A stretch of 63,114 nucleotides of DNA from RGIG8748 sp045539515 (GTDB taxonomy: Bacteria; Bacillota; Clostridia; UMGS1810): assembly GCA_045539515.1 (NCBI GenBank), contig JAZQFN010000033.1, forward strand, positions 1-63,114, given 5' to 3'. How positions within the stretch are numbered: position 1 is the stretch's first letter; each line of letters starts with the position of its first letter. Shown here piece after piece: positions 8,831 through 18,722 of the stretch. The notes beneath the pieces were generated by a model. The model searched no databases. It saw only the letters and a program-made list of their open reading frames with translations, and had not been told where the DNA came from. The position numbers and the translations under genes are program-made.

Positions 8831-9679
8831 TTATTCACTCTGTTTTATTGCAGCGGTAACTGCATTTCTCATAAGAGTTGCTATAGTCATGGGGCCCACA
8901 CCGCCGGGTACGGGAGTGATGGCACCTGCCACTGTGCATGCAGAATCGAAGTCCACATCACCGCAAAGCTTGCCGTTTTCGTCACGGTCCATACCAACAT
9001 CTATTACAACTGCACCCTCCTTAATGTAGGAAGCATCCACCATTTTGGCTCTGCCTACTGCAACAACAAGGACATCTGCCCTTTTGCAGACTTCCTTTAA
9101 GTCTTTTGTTCTTGAGTGGCAAATGGTAACGGTGGCATTTTTGTGAAGAAGTAACATTGCCTGAGGTTTGCCTACGATATTGCTTCTGCCTATAACCACA
9201 CATTCCTTGCCGGTTAAGTCAATGCCGGATTCCTCTATTAAATCCATAACACCTGCAGGTGTACAGGGAAGGAAGTCGAAGTCGCCTATCATAATTTTGC
9301 CCACGTTTACGGGATGGAAAGCATCCACGTCCTTTTTAGGGTCTATGGCATAGAGGATTGTTTCTTCATTAATGTGTTTAGGTAAAGGAAGCTGGCAAAG
9401 TATGCCGTGAATATCCTTTCTTTCGTTAAGCTCTTTTACAAGATTAAGAAGTTCATCCTGGGTGGTTTCCTCGCCAAGTGCATATTCTTCGGAACGGATG
9501 CCGATGTATTCACAAGCTTTTTTCTTGTTGTTTACATACACTCTGGAAGCACTGTCGTTGCCTACTATAATAACTGCAAGTCCGGGGTCTATACCTTTTT
9601 CTTTAAGGCTTATTACCTGCTCCTTAAGTTCGTCTTTTACTCTTTGGGATACCTTTTTTCCGTCTAAAATCTGATACAT
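8831..9679 (-). CDS. folD: Bifunctional methylene-THF dehydrogenase / cyclohydrolase
   Basis: FolD interconverts methylene-, methenyl- and formyl-tetrahydrofolate. The 282-residue length is normal. The YVNNK catalytic motif (Y48, K52), the NADP-site motif GRSNIVGKP and the C-terminal TPVPGGVGPMT are all present. I chose ATG at 9679 (MYQILDGKKV) because AAAGGAGAGAG precedes it. The gene starts 56 bases inside the upstream ygiQ-family gene and is probably the last gene of the rho-ftsK-ygiQ-folD operon. Confidence 0.97.
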   Translation of the reverse strand: MYQILDGKKVSQRVKDELKEQVISLKEKGIDPGLAVIIVGNDSASRVYVNNKKKACEYIGIRSEEYALGEETTQDELLNLVKELNERKDIHGILCQLPLPKHINEETILYAIDPKKDVDAFHPVNVGKIMIGDFDFLPCTPAGVMDLIEESGIDLTGKECVVIGRSNIVGKPQAMLLLHKNATVTICHSRTKDLKEVCKRADVLVVAVGRAKMVDASYIKEGAVVIDVGMDRDENGKLCGDVDFDSACTVAGAITPVPGGVGPMTIATLMRNAVTAAIKQSE

Positions 9680-11519
9680 TTTTTCTCTCTCCTTTATGTT
9701 GTGGTTTGCTGTTTTGTCTGTCATTGCGCAAGGGTCTTACAAGGCAATCCTTATCGTAGCCTATAAGGTCTTCCCTGCCTGCCTTTTTAAGAGCTTTTAT
9801 TACAAGGGGTATGTTGTCGGGAACCCTGAACTGCAGAAGCGCCCTCTGCATCCGTTTTTCCTCCGGGTCTTTGGGTACATATACCTCTTCCATTGTAAAG
9901 GGGTCAAGCCCTGTGTAGAACATACAGGTTGAAATTGTAAAGGGTGTGGGATAAAAATCCTGCACCTGCTCCGGGTGAAGATTGTGCTTTTTTATATACA
10001 AAGCAAGCTCTATGGCATCGTGAAGTGTGGAACCGGGGTGACTGGACATGAGATACGGCACGAGGAACTGCTTTTTGCCTATTTTTTCGTTTATGCGATA
10101 AAACTTTTCGCTGAAGCGGTCGTAAACGCTTCTGCCGGGTTTGCCCATATATTTAAGTACATTATCAGAAATATGCTCGGGAGCTACCTTAAGCTGACCT
10201 GACACGTGGTGCTCACAAAGCTCTTTAAAGAAGGTGTCATCCTTGTCGGCTATAAGGTAATCATAACGAATACCTGAACGGACAAAAACCTTTTTAATAC
10301 CGGGGATTGCTCTTAGCTTTCTTAAAAGCTCCAGATACTTTTTGTGAGTTACCTTAAGATTGGGGCAAGGCTTTGGATAGAGGCACCGTTTGTTTTTGCA
10401 AGTACCTTTTTCCATTTGAATATCGCATCCGGGACCGTAGAAGTTTGCAGTAGGTCCGCCTACATCGTGAATATATCCTTTAAAATCCGGATCCCATACC
10501 ATTTTTTGTGCTTCGTTTAAAACCGACTTTTCGCTTCTGGACTGAACTATTCTTCCCTGATGGAAGGTAAGTGCGCAGAAATTGCACTGGCCGTAGCAAC
10601 CGCGGTTATTTACTATACTGAATTTTACTTCCTCTATGGCAGGAACACCTCCCGCCTCATCGTACATAGGGTGCCATGTGCGCATATAGGGAAGTGCGTA
10701 AACGGCGTCAAGCTCCTTGGTGTTTAAAGGCATCATGGGTTTGTTCTGCACAAGATATCTGTCGTAGTGCTTCTGTACCAATGCTTTAGCGTGAATGGGG
10801 TCCTGATTGTCAAACTGAATCTTCGTAGCCTCGGCGTATTTTCTCTTGTCGGACTGTACATCTTCGCAAGAGGGAATTTCTATATATTCGCCTGTGTTTT
10901 CCAGGGATTTACGTACATAACAACATCCGTCCACGTTGGTGTCGGAAAGGTTCTTGCCCTCTTTAAGGGCATCTGCAAGCTCTACTATTGCTTTTTCGCC
11001 CATACCGTAGATAAGCACATTGGCACGGGTGTCAAGAAGTATGGAACGGCGAACCTTGTTGTCCCAATAGTCATAGTGGGCAAAACGCCTAAGGCTTGCC
11101 TCTATGCCGCCTATAATCATAGGCACACCGGGATAGGCTTCACGGATTCTGTTGCAATATACTATGGTAGCCCTGTCGGGTCTTAAGCCCGCCTTGCCTC
11201 CGGGGGAATAGGAATCCTCGGAGCGGGGCTTTTTGTTTACGGTATAGTGATTTACCATAGAATCTATGTTGCCTGCCGCCACAAGAAAGGCATACTTTGG
11301 CTTACCCAGCTTTTTAAATTCCTCGGCAGTTTTCCAGTCCGGCTGTGATATTATGCCAACGGTGTAACCGTGACTTTCAAGAACACGGGATATTATGGCG
11401 TGCCCGAAGCTGGGGTGATCCACATAGGCATCACCGCAAACATATACGAAGTCAAGCTGTTTTATATTAAGTTTTTCCATATCTTCCCGGCACACCGGGA
11501 GAAAACCTTTGTTTGACAT
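9624..11519 (-). CDS. YgiQ-family radical SAM protein
   Basis: The 631-residue protein has the radical SAM cluster motif CYGQCNFC (CxxxCxxC) near residue 305, and the N-terminal DFVYVCGDAYVDHPSFGHAII block typical of YgiQ/UPF0313 proteins. The exact reaction of this family is not established. The C-terminus is basic (RRKKGIPKSKRRT). It begins 10 bases after the FtsK stop with a good ribosome site (AAGGAA), and its 3' end overlaps folD by 56 bases. Confidence 0.92.
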   Translation of the reverse strand: MSNKGFLPVCREDMEKLNIKQLDFVYVCGDAYVDHPSFGHAIISRVLESHGYTVGIISQPDWKTAEEFKKLGKPKYAFLVAAGNIDSMVNHYTVNKKPRSEDSYSPGGKAGLRPDRATIVYCNRIREAYPGVPMIIGGIEASLRRFAHYDYWDNKVRRSILLDTRANVLIYGMGEKAIVELADALKEGKNLSDTNVDGCCYVRKSLENTGEYIEIPSCEDVQSDKRKYAEATKIQFDNQDPIHAKALVQKHYDRYLVQNKPMMPLNTKELDAVYALPYMRTWHPMYDEAGGVPAIEEVKFSIVNNRGCYGQCNFCALTFHQGRIVQSRSEKSVLNEAQKMVWDPDFKGYIHDVGGPTANFYGPGCDIQMEKGTCKNKRCLYPKPCPNLKVTHKKYLELLRKLRAIPGIKKVFVRSGIRYDYLIADKDDTFFKELCEHHVSGQLKVAPEHISDNVLKYMGKPGRSVYDRFSEKFYRINEKIGKKQFLVPYLMSSHPGSTLHDAIELALYIKKHNLHPEQVQDFYPTPFTISTCMFYTGLDPFTMEEVYVPKDPEEKRMQRALLQFRVPDNIPLVIKALKKAGREDLIGYDKDCLVRPLRNDRQNSKPQHKGERKNVSDFRRKKGIPKSKRRT

Positions 11520-11529
11520 AGATATTTCC

Positions 11530-13830
11530 TTACTTCATAAGCATTTCGTTATACTGTTCTCTTGTAATAAGTACCTGTCTGGGGCGGTTGCCGTCAAGGC
11601 CGGATATGATTCCTCTTGCTTCCATCTGGTCTATGATGCTTCCGGCTCTGTTGTAGCCTATGCGGAAGCGTCTTTGCAGAAGTGATGTGGAAATCTGTCC
11701 GCTGTCCACCGCCATTTCTATAGCTTCGGGAAGAAGTTCATCTGCATCACCGGGGTCATCGCCGTCGGGCTTGTACTCATCATCTTTTTCAAGCTGTTCT
11801 ATAACCGTAGCATCGTACACCGCCTCACAGTTTTCGGTAACGGCGGCAACTACTGCCTTAACATCATCGTCGGATACAAAGGCACACTGCATTCTGGCAG
11901 GCTTGGTTTCGCCTACGGGCATATAGAGCATATCGCCCTTACCCACCAGTTTTTCTGCGCCGCCCATATCAAGGATGGTCATGGAGTCCTTGGCACTGGC
12001 AACCATAAAGGAAATACGGCTGGGCACGTTTGCCTTGATGTTACCTGTAATAAATTTAACAACAGGACGCTGTGTAGCAATAACAAGGTGCATACCTGCA
12101 GCTCTGGCCAGCTGTGCAATACGGCACACATAGTTTTCCACATCGCCGGGAGCAACCATCATAAGGTCAGCAAACTCATCGATGATTATTACTATGGAAG
12201 CCATCTTGTTTTCGGGAGTGCCCTCTTCTTCCATAAGAGCGTTATAGCCCTGAATATTACGAACATTGTGTTTCTCAAACGTGGAGTAACGCTCGGTCAT
12301 TTCCTGAACTGCCCAGGAGAGAGCTCCCGTTGCCTTCTTAGCATCCTTAACTACGGGGATAAGAAGGTGCGGAATACCGTTGTACACACCAAGTTCAACC
12401 TGTTTGGGGTCTATCATTACAAGTTTAACTTCGCTTGGGTCTGCTTTATACATAAGGCTCACTATAAGAGTATTGATACATACCGACTTACCTGCACCGG
12501 TAGCACCGGCTATAAGCAAGTGGGGCATCTTGGCAAGGTCCATAATAACCGGCGCACCGCTTATATCCTTACCCAATGCAACTGCAAGCTTGGATTTGTG
12601 ATTTTTAAATTCTTCTGATTCTATAACCTCTCTCAAGGTTACCTTACTGGGGTTGGCATTGGCAATTTCTATACCAATGGTAGACTTACCGGGAACCGGG
12701 GCAATCATTACTCCGCCCTTTGCCGCAAGCTTTAAGGCAATATCCTTGGAAAGACTCGTAATCTGATTTACCTTTACGCCCGCTGCCGGCTTAACCTCGT
12801 AACGGGTTACAGTAGGTCCGCAGCTTATTTCCACAACCTGCGCATCCACATGGAAGCTCTTTAAGGTTTCCACAAGCTTGGTGGCATTTTCTCTGAGTTC
12901 TTTACTCATATCACCGTTTGAGCCTGAAGTGTCGGGGGCTTCAAGTAAATCCAATGAGGGGTAATTGTACACAATTACCTCCTCGCTTTCTGCTATTTCA
13001 CTTTCTATTTCGTCGTGAAGGCTCTGTCTTTCGTCTTCGGATATTTCGATTTTTTCCGAGGATTCTTCGGATGTTTTATCGTTGTATATATTAATTTCCG
13101 GTTCAGTATCCACAAGCTCCAGTTCTTCCGGAGTCCAGTATTCTCTTTCGGGAGGAGGTTCCGGATAAGGTATGTCATCATCCTCATCCATGGAAGCCAC
13201 AGGAGTCTTTACCTTACGCTTGGGCTTGTCCTCGGCGGATATTTCATCCGCTTCCTCCTTTGCAGATGCAAAGAGTTTCTTTATGCCTCTGTACACAGCA
13301 CCTACCATAGCCGTAAAGGATACATTAAATACCACAACAAGAAGAATTGCAAATATGGCAAAGAGCACCACACCGGTGCATATTTTCTCCATAATACCTA
13401 TAAGAGGTATGGCAATAGCCGCACCTATAAGTCCTCCGGAAAAAATGTTGCTGTGACTGTAAGCATATATGCTGTTGAAGGTCTGGCCATAGGCAAAAAG
13501 TACATGGGAAAGTGCCAAAAGATCCACAAGTGCTATGGAAAGCAACACATATGTACGCTTTTTGTCCACAGATTTTGATGCAAAGAAGTGCACAACCATA
13601 GCCACAACCATAACGGGTATGATATAAGCACCTACACCAAACACACCGCGAAACACCTTGGATACCACCGTGCCAAGTGCTCCGGCAGAGCCTGTATACA
13701 CGCAAAGGAAGAGTATAATACTCAGTGCCGCAAGGCATATAGCAGTTATTTCTATATTTTTGTTATTCGGTTTTTTCCTTAATTTGTCCGCCTTTGCTTT
13801 GGACATTACTTTCTTTGAAGTTTTATTCAT
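11530..13830 (-). CDS. ftsK: DNA translocase FtsK/SpoIIIE
   Basis: This ATP-driven double-stranded DNA pump moves chromosomes through closing septa. The 766-residue protein has about four or five N-terminal membrane spans (residues ~25-185), an acidic linker, the motor with Walker A GATGAGKSV and Walker B VIIIDEFADLM, and a C-terminal gamma winged helix (SLLQRRFRIGYNRAGSIIDQME) for KOPS-type sites. I chose ATG at 13830 behind AAAGGTG; the earlier GTG lies within that site. It follows rho by 5 bases. The sequence alone does not tell whether its main role is vegetative (FtsK) or sporulation (SpoIIIE). Confidence 0.95.
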   Translation of the reverse strand: MNKTSKKVMSKAKADKLRKKPNNKNIEITAICLAALSIILFLCVYTGSAGALGTVVSKVFRGVFGVGAYIIPVMVVAMVVHFFASKSVDKKRTYVLLSIALVDLLALSHVLFAYGQTFNSIYAYSHSNIFSGGLIGAAIAIPLIGIMEKICTGVVLFAIFAILLVVVFNVSFTAMVGAVYRGIKKLFASAKEEADEISAEDKPKRKVKTPVASMDEDDDIPYPEPPPEREYWTPEELELVDTEPEINIYNDKTSEESSEKIEISEDERQSLHDEIESEIAESEEVIVYNYPSLDLLEAPDTSGSNGDMSKELRENATKLVETLKSFHVDAQVVEISCGPTVTRYEVKPAAGVKVNQITSLSKDIALKLAAKGGVMIAPVPGKSTIGIEIANANPSKVTLREVIESEEFKNHKSKLAVALGKDISGAPVIMDLAKMPHLLIAGATGAGKSVCINTLIVSLMYKADPSEVKLVMIDPKQVELGVYNGIPHLLIPVVKDAKKATGALSWAVQEMTERYSTFEKHNVRNIQGYNALMEEEGTPENKMASIVIIIDEFADLMMVAPGDVENYVCRIAQLARAAGMHLVIATQRPVVKFITGNIKANVPSRISFMVASAKDSMTILDMGGAEKLVGKGDMLYMPVGETKPARMQCAFVSDDDVKAVVAAVTENCEAVYDATVIEQLEKDDEYKPDGDDPGDADELLPEAIEMAVDSGQISTSLLQRRFRIGYNRAGSIIDQMEARGIISGLDGNRPRQVLITREQYNEMLMK

Positions 13831-13835
13831 ATAAT

Positions 13836-15140
13836 TCACCTTTTATTAAGCTTATTTATAAGTTCACCATTGTTTTTTGTACGTATTATACTGTTTATTA
13901 TATTCTCTGCAGCTTCCTGGGGATTGGTACTTAAAGACTTCCTCAAAGACCATGCGGTCTCTTTCTCCTGAGGAGAAAGTATGAGTTCATCCTTACGTGT
14001 ACCGGATTTATATATATCTATGGCAGGGAAGATTCTTCTTTCACTTAACCGTCTGTCCAGATGAACCTCCATATTGCCGGTGCCTTTGAATTCTTCAAAT
14101 ATTACATCATCCATACGGCTTCCGGTTTCAACAAGTGCAGTTGCAAGTATGGTAAGACTTCCGCCCTTCTCTATGTTTCTTGCAGCACCGAAAAACTTCT
14201 TGGGTTTATGGAGTGCTCCGGGGTCAATACCGCCGGAAAGGGTCTTTCCCGAAGAGGGAACCATAAGATTGTAGGCTCTTGCCAGACGTGTAATGCTGTC
14301 TAAGAGTATAACTACATCCTTGCCGTGCTCTACAAGGCGCATTGCCCTTTCGAGAACCATCTCCGCAACCTTGATATGATGCTCGGGAAGTTCATCAAAA
14401 GTGGAATATATTACCTCGCCGTCTATTGAGCGTTTCATATCGGTAACTTCCTCGGGTCTTTCATCAACCAGCAGTACTATGAGGTTAACCTCGGGATTAT
14501 TTTTACTGATACTGTTGGCAATGCTTTTAAGCAAAGTGGTTTTGCCTGTTTTGGGCGGTGCCACAATCATACCTCTCTGCCCCTTGCCGATGGGTGCAAG
14601 CAAATCTATAATCCTTACGGCGTAGTCCTCAGAGCTGTTTTCCAGCCTGAGTCTTTCATCGGGATAAACCGGTGTAAGATACTCAAAGGGTTTGCGCCTT
14701 AAGGTCTTGTCTATGGAGTCGCCGTTTACCGTCTTTACATATATAAGCGGAGCAAAACGCTCTCCTTCGCTTGCAGGACGGGCTATACCATGAATATAGT
14801 CGCCTGTTTTAAGATTGAATCGTCTTATCTGAGTGGGTGGCACATACACATCATCGGGAGTGGTAAGATAGTTATCCCCTCTTAAAAATCCGAATCCATC
14901 GGCGTGAATTTCAAGAATCCCCCTGACCTCGGTAGTATTATTCTCCTTGGCAGTTTCGCTTTTTTCATTAGTTGATTTTTCTTCTTTCTTTTCCGGTGCG
15001 GAAACTTCCGCATGGTTTCCGGCTTTGGAAATCAGCTCTTCCAGTTCACTTTTTTTAAGCTTTGATACAGATTTGATTCCCAGACTTTTTGCCTGTTCCC
15101 TCAAAGAAGAAAGTGTAGGGTTTTTCTTGGTTTCGGACAT
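13836..15140 (-). CDS. rho: Transcription termination factor Rho
   Basis: Rho is a hexameric RNA helicase that releases transcripts. The 434-residue protein has the N-terminal Rho_N helical domain (SLREQAKSLGIKSVSKLKKSEL), a short charged linker rich in Glu/Lys, the cold-shock-like RNA-binding domain (EIHADGFGFLR), Walker A APPKTGKTT and Walker B VVILLDSITRLARAYN. ATG at 15140 is preceded by AAGGAG. Upstream TGCTATAAT at 15214-15206 is a likely extended -10. It is first in an operon with ftsK, ygiQ and folD. Confidence 0.97.
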   Translation of the reverse strand: MSETKKNPTLSSLREQAKSLGIKSVSKLKKSELEELISKAGNHAEVSAPEKKEEKSTNEKSETAKENNTTEVRGILEIHADGFGFLRGDNYLTTPDDVYVPPTQIRRFNLKTGDYIHGIARPASEGERFAPLIYVKTVNGDSIDKTLRRKPFEYLTPVYPDERLRLENSSEDYAVRIIDLLAPIGKGQRGMIVAPPKTGKTTLLKSIANSISKNNPEVNLIVLLVDERPEEVTDMKRSIDGEVIYSTFDELPEHHIKVAEMVLERAMRLVEHGKDVVILLDSITRLARAYNLMVPSSGKTLSGGIDPGALHKPKKFFGAARNIEKGGSLTILATALVETGSRMDDVIFEEFKGTGNMEVHLDRRLSERRIFPAIDIYKSGTRKDELILSPQEKETAWSLRKSLSTNPQEAAENIINSIIRTKNNGELINKLNKR

Positions 15141-15205
15141 AAAATATACTCCTTAAAAACGAAATTAAAATAACAATAAGAATTTAAAAATAATTATACA
15201 TACTA

Positions 15206-15214
15206 ATTATAGCA
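15206..15214 (-). promoter_or_regulatory. Probable extended -10 element for rho
   Basis: The minus strand reads TGCTATAAT here. No good -35 is seen at the usual distance, which fits an extended -10 promoter. It lies about 65 bases before the rho start. Confidence 0.5.
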
Positions 15215-15360
15215 TAAAACAAAACTTAATTGTATGTGAATTTTGCACTATATTCAATTATTTTTTTGTTTATTTTGCTGAAAACTATGGTATGGATTTT
15301 TATCTTCGGATATTATATAATAGTTAAGTACAAGATTCAGAAATCAAATGAGGTTACTAT

Positions 15361-16233
15361 ATGATTAAAAAGAAACACTCTGTAGTCAAAATCTCAGCTA
15401 TGTACCTTAAGAAGATGGACAAGCACGACACCTTTGGCCTTACAGCAGAAATGAGCTTTTACCTTTTGACAGCTCTGTTTCCCTTTTTCATACTTCTTTT
15501 TGTTATAGCCACGCAAATAAGTGACAACATGCAAAATATGCTTCTTAACGTTATTACATATCTTCCAAGAGATATGGAGGAAATGATTACTTCCATGCTT
15601 TTAAACTTCAAGCAATCATTACCTATTATTATAACCTCTGCCGTATTCGGTCTGTGGTATATGACCAGCGTTATAAGCACCATTACCAAAGCCCTCAACC
15701 GTTTTTATGAAGTTAAGGAAACCCGAGGCTTCTGGCGTATGAAGGGTATGTGCCTGCTGTACTCCATATTTATAATACTGCTTGTGATTATGAGCTTTGC
15801 CCTCATAATCTTCGGCGAGGGTACGCAGTTCTTTTTAAAGTACAAAAACTTTATCCCCTTTTTAAGCGAAGAAACCGTGTGGAACATTGCCCGTTACATT
15901 GTGGTATTTTTGGCAATATTTGTTACAATACTTATTATGTTCAAGAACCTTCCCAACAAGAAGCTTACATCAAAGGCAGTTGCGGCAGGTGCTGCCCTCA
16001 CCACCCTTGCTTGGTGCGTTGCATCCTACGGTTTTGCATTCTATGTAAACTCCTTTGGAACATACCATGTTATTTACGGTTCTCTTACCGGTATCATCGT
16101 ACTTATAACGTGGGTATATATAACGTCTTTTGTTATTCTTTTCGGAGGTTCCATTAACGCTTTCTGGTACAGATTAAGTCTTGCAAAAAGAATATCCAGG
16201 GCCAGAAAAGCCTCTCAGGAAGAGTTAATGTAG
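15361..16233 (+). CDS. YihY/BrkB-family membrane protein
   Basis: The 290-residue protein has about six membrane spans. Typical motifs are the N-terminal AEMSFYLLTALFPFFILL segment and, near the end, GTYHVIYGSLTGIIVLITWVY followed by FGGSINAFW. Family members were once called ribonuclease BN in error; their function is unknown, with a suggested role as transporters. It starts at ATG 15361 behind TGAGG and is a single-gene unit between divergent rho and rpmB. Confidence 0.88.
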   Translation: MIKKKHSVVKISAMYLKKMDKHDTFGLTAEMSFYLLTALFPFFILLFVIATQISDNMQNMLLNVITYLPRDMEEMITSMLLNFKQSLPIIITSAVFGLWYMTSVISTITKALNRFYEVKETRGFWRMKGMCLLYSIFIILLVIMSFALIIFGEGTQFFLKYKNFIPFLSEETVWNIARYIVVFLAIFVTILIMFKNLPNKKLTSKAVAAGAALTTLAWCVASYGFAFYVNSFGTYHVIYGSLTGIIVLITWVYITSFVILFGGSINAFWYRLSLAKRISRARKASQEELM

Positions 16234-16314
16234 TCACTTTTAATAAAAAAACACCTTTGTTTACTTTTTAATTGAATTTTTTTACAATTTTATTAAAATA
16301 TTTTCAAAAAAGAC

Positions 16315-16343
16315 TTGCCAAACGCAGTTTTTTTTGATACAAT
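16315..16343 (+). promoter_or_regulatory. rpmB promoter
   Basis: TTGCCA (16315-16320), a 17-bp spacer and TACAAT (16338-16343). The start codon lies about 100 bases downstream, leaving a leader of about 100 bases. Confidence 0.7.
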
Positions 16344-16449
16344 ATACCTTGTGTTTATGACCGTGCAATTTTAAGGGAGGTTGTAAGCATCGTATTACAA
16401 CCCATAGAGTATAGTATTTGATTGGATTATCAATAGGAGGTGCATATAA

Positions 16450-16638
16450 ATGGCAAAGTGTGAAATCTGCGGTAAGGGTGTTGTTTTTGGCATTAAAGTC
16501 AGCCACTCCCACAGAAGAGCCAACAGAACTTGGAAGGCTAATGTAAGACCCGTTAGAACAGTTGTTAACGGCACATCTAAGAAGATGAACATTTGCACAA
16601 GCTGCTTAAGAACTTTAAAAGCAGGTAAGGCTATATAA
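16450..16638 (+). CDS. rpmB: 50S ribosomal protein L28
   Basis: The 62-residue protein begins MAKCEICGKGVVFGIKVSHS and carries the family's VSHSHRRANRTWKANVRPVR block. Four cysteines in two pairs (CEIC near the N-terminus, CTSC near the C-terminus) match the zinc-ribbon form of L28. AGGAGG precedes the start, and a strong terminator follows. It is monocistronic. Confidence 0.97.
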   Translation: MAKCEICGKGVVFGIKVSHSHRRANRTWKANVRPVRTVVNGTSKKMNICTSCLRTLKAGKAI

Positions 16639-16663
16639 TTATCGTATAATAACATTATTAAAC

Positions 16664-16700
16664 AAAATAAGGACATCGTATACCGATGTCCTTATTTTTT
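16664..16700 (+). terminator. rpmB terminator
   Basis: AAAATAAGGACATCG pairs with CGATGTCCTTATTTT around a 5-base loop, followed by T residues. Confidence 0.92.
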
Positions 16701-16793
16701 GTACTATCAGTTTATTTTAAAAAGCTTTTTCAGAAAAGCCCTTGCAAACCGGGGCAAAGTAAGTACCACAACCTTCATTTACGACACCCTTCC

Positions 16794-16949
16794 TTATCTC
16801 TTCTTCAAAAAGATGCACAGGACCGTTATAAGCACACATTCCACCACAACAATTGCCGTGGGCGGAAGAAAAAAAGCCATAAGAAGCCCTGTCACAAATC
16901 CAAGAATACCTGCAACAATGCAACCTCTTCCTATTCGCCAACGAAACAT
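16794..16949 (-). CDS. Tiny two-span membrane protein (51 residues)
   Basis: The ORF encodes 51 residues: a basic start (MFRWRIGRG), two hydrophobic helices separated by LPPT, and a KKR end. AAAGGTGGCGGGGAA precedes the ATG, so translation is likely. It lies 89 bases after the minus-strand peptidoglycan-binding gene and may be the last gene of that cluster. No function can be assigned; a small membrane partner of the neighbouring envelope proteins is one possibility. Confidence 0.65.
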   Translation of the reverse strand: MFRWRIGRGCIVAGILGFVTGLLMAFFLPPTAIVVVECVLITVLCIFLKKR

Positions 16950-17038
16950 TTCCCCGCCACCTTTAACAATTTTTAATTATATTTAATCTGAGCTTTATGT
17001 GCTGCTATATTAATTATATGCAAAAGGGTGTTTCGGTG

Positions 17039-17566
17039 TTACCCTATAAAAGAGCTGTTTTTTACATTATCCCGGGTTACATATACCGAATAAAGCTCTG
17101 TAAGAGCATTTATAAATTCCCTGTCCAGACTGCCTTTCGGTTCAATGCCCGAAATAAGCATTATCTTTGCGGCAACGTTGCCGGTGGCGGCATCATTTAT
17201 TCCCGTAATTTCCACAGGTTCAATATTATCTATAACATTGGATAGTGCCAGCATCATTGCCTGAATAACAAATACGCTGTTTCCTGACTCACCAACCTCT
17301 ATAGGTAGGCTAAACTCATCTATTATCTGGGCACATACAAGGCTTTGATTATTATTGTGTATTTCCCGGTGCTCTTCCACGATTTTGTCCCAGGTGTCAT
17401 TATCTATGCTTCCTGTCTGATTAAGCCCTCTGCTGCGCTGAAAGCTCCTTACACTGCTTTCGGTCTGTTCTCCGTATATCCCGTCGGGTATGATTCTTTC
17501 TACGGATTCATCAAAAAACGAAATATCCCTTAAAAGGCTTTGAATATATCTTATTTCCTCTTCCAA
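17039..17566 (-). CDS. Peptidoglycan-binding-domain protein (175 residues)
   Basis: Residues ~1-65 form a PG_binding_1 repeat (IPDGIYGEQTESSVRSFQRSRGL then DNDTWDKIV), and a weaker second repeat follows (FVIQAMMLALSN, ITGINDAATGNVAAKIML). There is no signal peptide or membrane span. The start is TTG at 17566, preceded by GGGGG two bases after the upstream stop, so it is coupled to the SpoIID-like gene. It probably binds cell wall or spore cortex; it lacks any catalytic domain. Confidence 0.75.
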   Translation of the reverse strand: MEEEIRYIQSLLRDISFFDESVERIIPDGIYGEQTESSVRSFQRSRGLNQTGSIDNDTWDKIVEEHREIHNNNQSLVCAQIIDEFSLPIEVGESGNSVFVIQAMMLALSNVIDNIEPVEITGINDAATGNVAAKIMLISGIEPKGSLDREFINALTELYSVYVTRDNVKNSSFIG

Positions 17567-17568
17567 AA

Positions 17569-18708
17569 CTATACCCCCTGACTTCTGCTGATGGTATTTC
17601 CCGGATATGATGGTGCGTTAATATCCGGTATAAGCACGGTGTTTCTTACACCGTCGTAAGCGCGGTAAAGTTCATCCCAGGTCTGTCGGCCCACAACCCC
17701 GTCGGGCACAAGACCTGTAGTACGCTGAAATGCCTTTACCGAATTTTCGGTAAACTCTCCGAAATATCCCGTTATGGGAACTGAGGGCACCGTGTTGTAA
17801 AACTCGCTTATTACCGACAAGAAATACTGAAGTGTTGCCACATAGTCATTTTCATCGCCAAGACGCAATGCTTCGGGATATTCCAAAGAAGAGCCGAATA
17901 TAGTAACTCCCACACTGTCTAGCTCCGCAAGGCGCAAAATGCCCACATAAAGCATAACCAGCTTGTTCCAGGTCGCCTCACCCACTATTCCGTCTGCGGT
18001 AAGGTCAAAAATTTGCTGAAAAGTTCTTACGGACCTTTCCGTACTTTCACCGTATATACCGTCAACATCAACCCTCGGAATTGCGGGATAATTTCGTGCA
18101 ATGGTATTTAATTCTCTTTGAATTACCGTTACGCTGTCGGACACCGTTCCTCTTGTTATGGGGTAGCCGGGATAAAGTGTACGGATATCCGTAATGGGGG
18201 TATTTTCCACAAGTTCTATATCTTCACCATAGTAATACTTAAGTATTCCCAGAGAATTATACCCCTGTCTTGCCAGATATTCGCTTCCCCACTGAGAAAG
18301 TCCTTCGCAGGTAACCGTTGTACCGTTGCAATATTTGGCTGCCAGAGGCTCAATTCTGCCAAGTCTTCGTATGTATGTGGTAAATATCCTGTCTACAATT
18401 CTGCTGATATTTTCAAATATGGTACGTCCTTGAATGAATTTCTGGTCATAAGCAGTGGAGCTTGTAATATCAAAGTTATAACCTCTGCTGGGGTAAAAAT
18501 TCGTATATACACGGTTTAATGCATAAGATATCTGCGCATAGATGTTGGCATATATTGCAGATTCATTCCATGTGGGGTATATTTCGCTGGATGCCACATT
18601 TTTAATATATTGCGGAAAGGACAACGTGACATTTTGTGCATTGGAATCCGGTGAACCCAGATGCACCGTAATATATTGAGGTACAGAAGGCGTTACAACT
18701 ACAGCCAT
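17569..18708 (-). CDS. SpoIID-like protein with two peptidoglycan-binding repeats
   Basis: The 379-residue protein lacks a signal peptide. Its N-terminal half resembles the SpoIID/LytB fold (VTLSFPQYIKNVASSEIYPTW, then CEGLSQWGSEYLARQG and ILKYYYGEDIELV). Two PG_binding_1 repeats follow (about residues 190-255 and 280-350; VDGIYGESTERSVRTFQ and ITGYFGEFTENSVKAFQ). SpoIID proteins are lytic transglycosylases acting in engulfment; whether this divergent form is active is unknown. Such proteins recur in spore-forming Clostridia. AAGGAGGG precedes the ATG, and the gene follows a beta-sandwich-like gene by 14 bases. Confidence 0.75.
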   Translation of the reverse strand: MAVVVTPSVPQYITVHLGSPDSNAQNVTLSFPQYIKNVASSEIYPTWNESAIYANIYAQISYALNRVYTNFYPSRGYNFDITSSTAYDQKFIQGRTIFENISRIVDRIFTTYIRRLGRIEPLAAKYCNGTTVTCEGLSQWGSEYLARQGYNSLGILKYYYGEDIELVENTPITDIRTLYPGYPITRGTVSDSVTVIQRELNTIARNYPAIPRVDVDGIYGESTERSVRTFQQIFDLTADGIVGEATWNKLVMLYVGILRLAELDSVGVTIFGSSLEYPEALRLGDENDYVATLQYFLSVISEFYNTVPSVPITGYFGEFTENSVKAFQRTTGLVPDGVVGRQTWDELYRAYDGVRNTVLIPDINAPSYPGNTISRSQGV

Positions 18709-18722
18709 AAAACATTCCCTCC

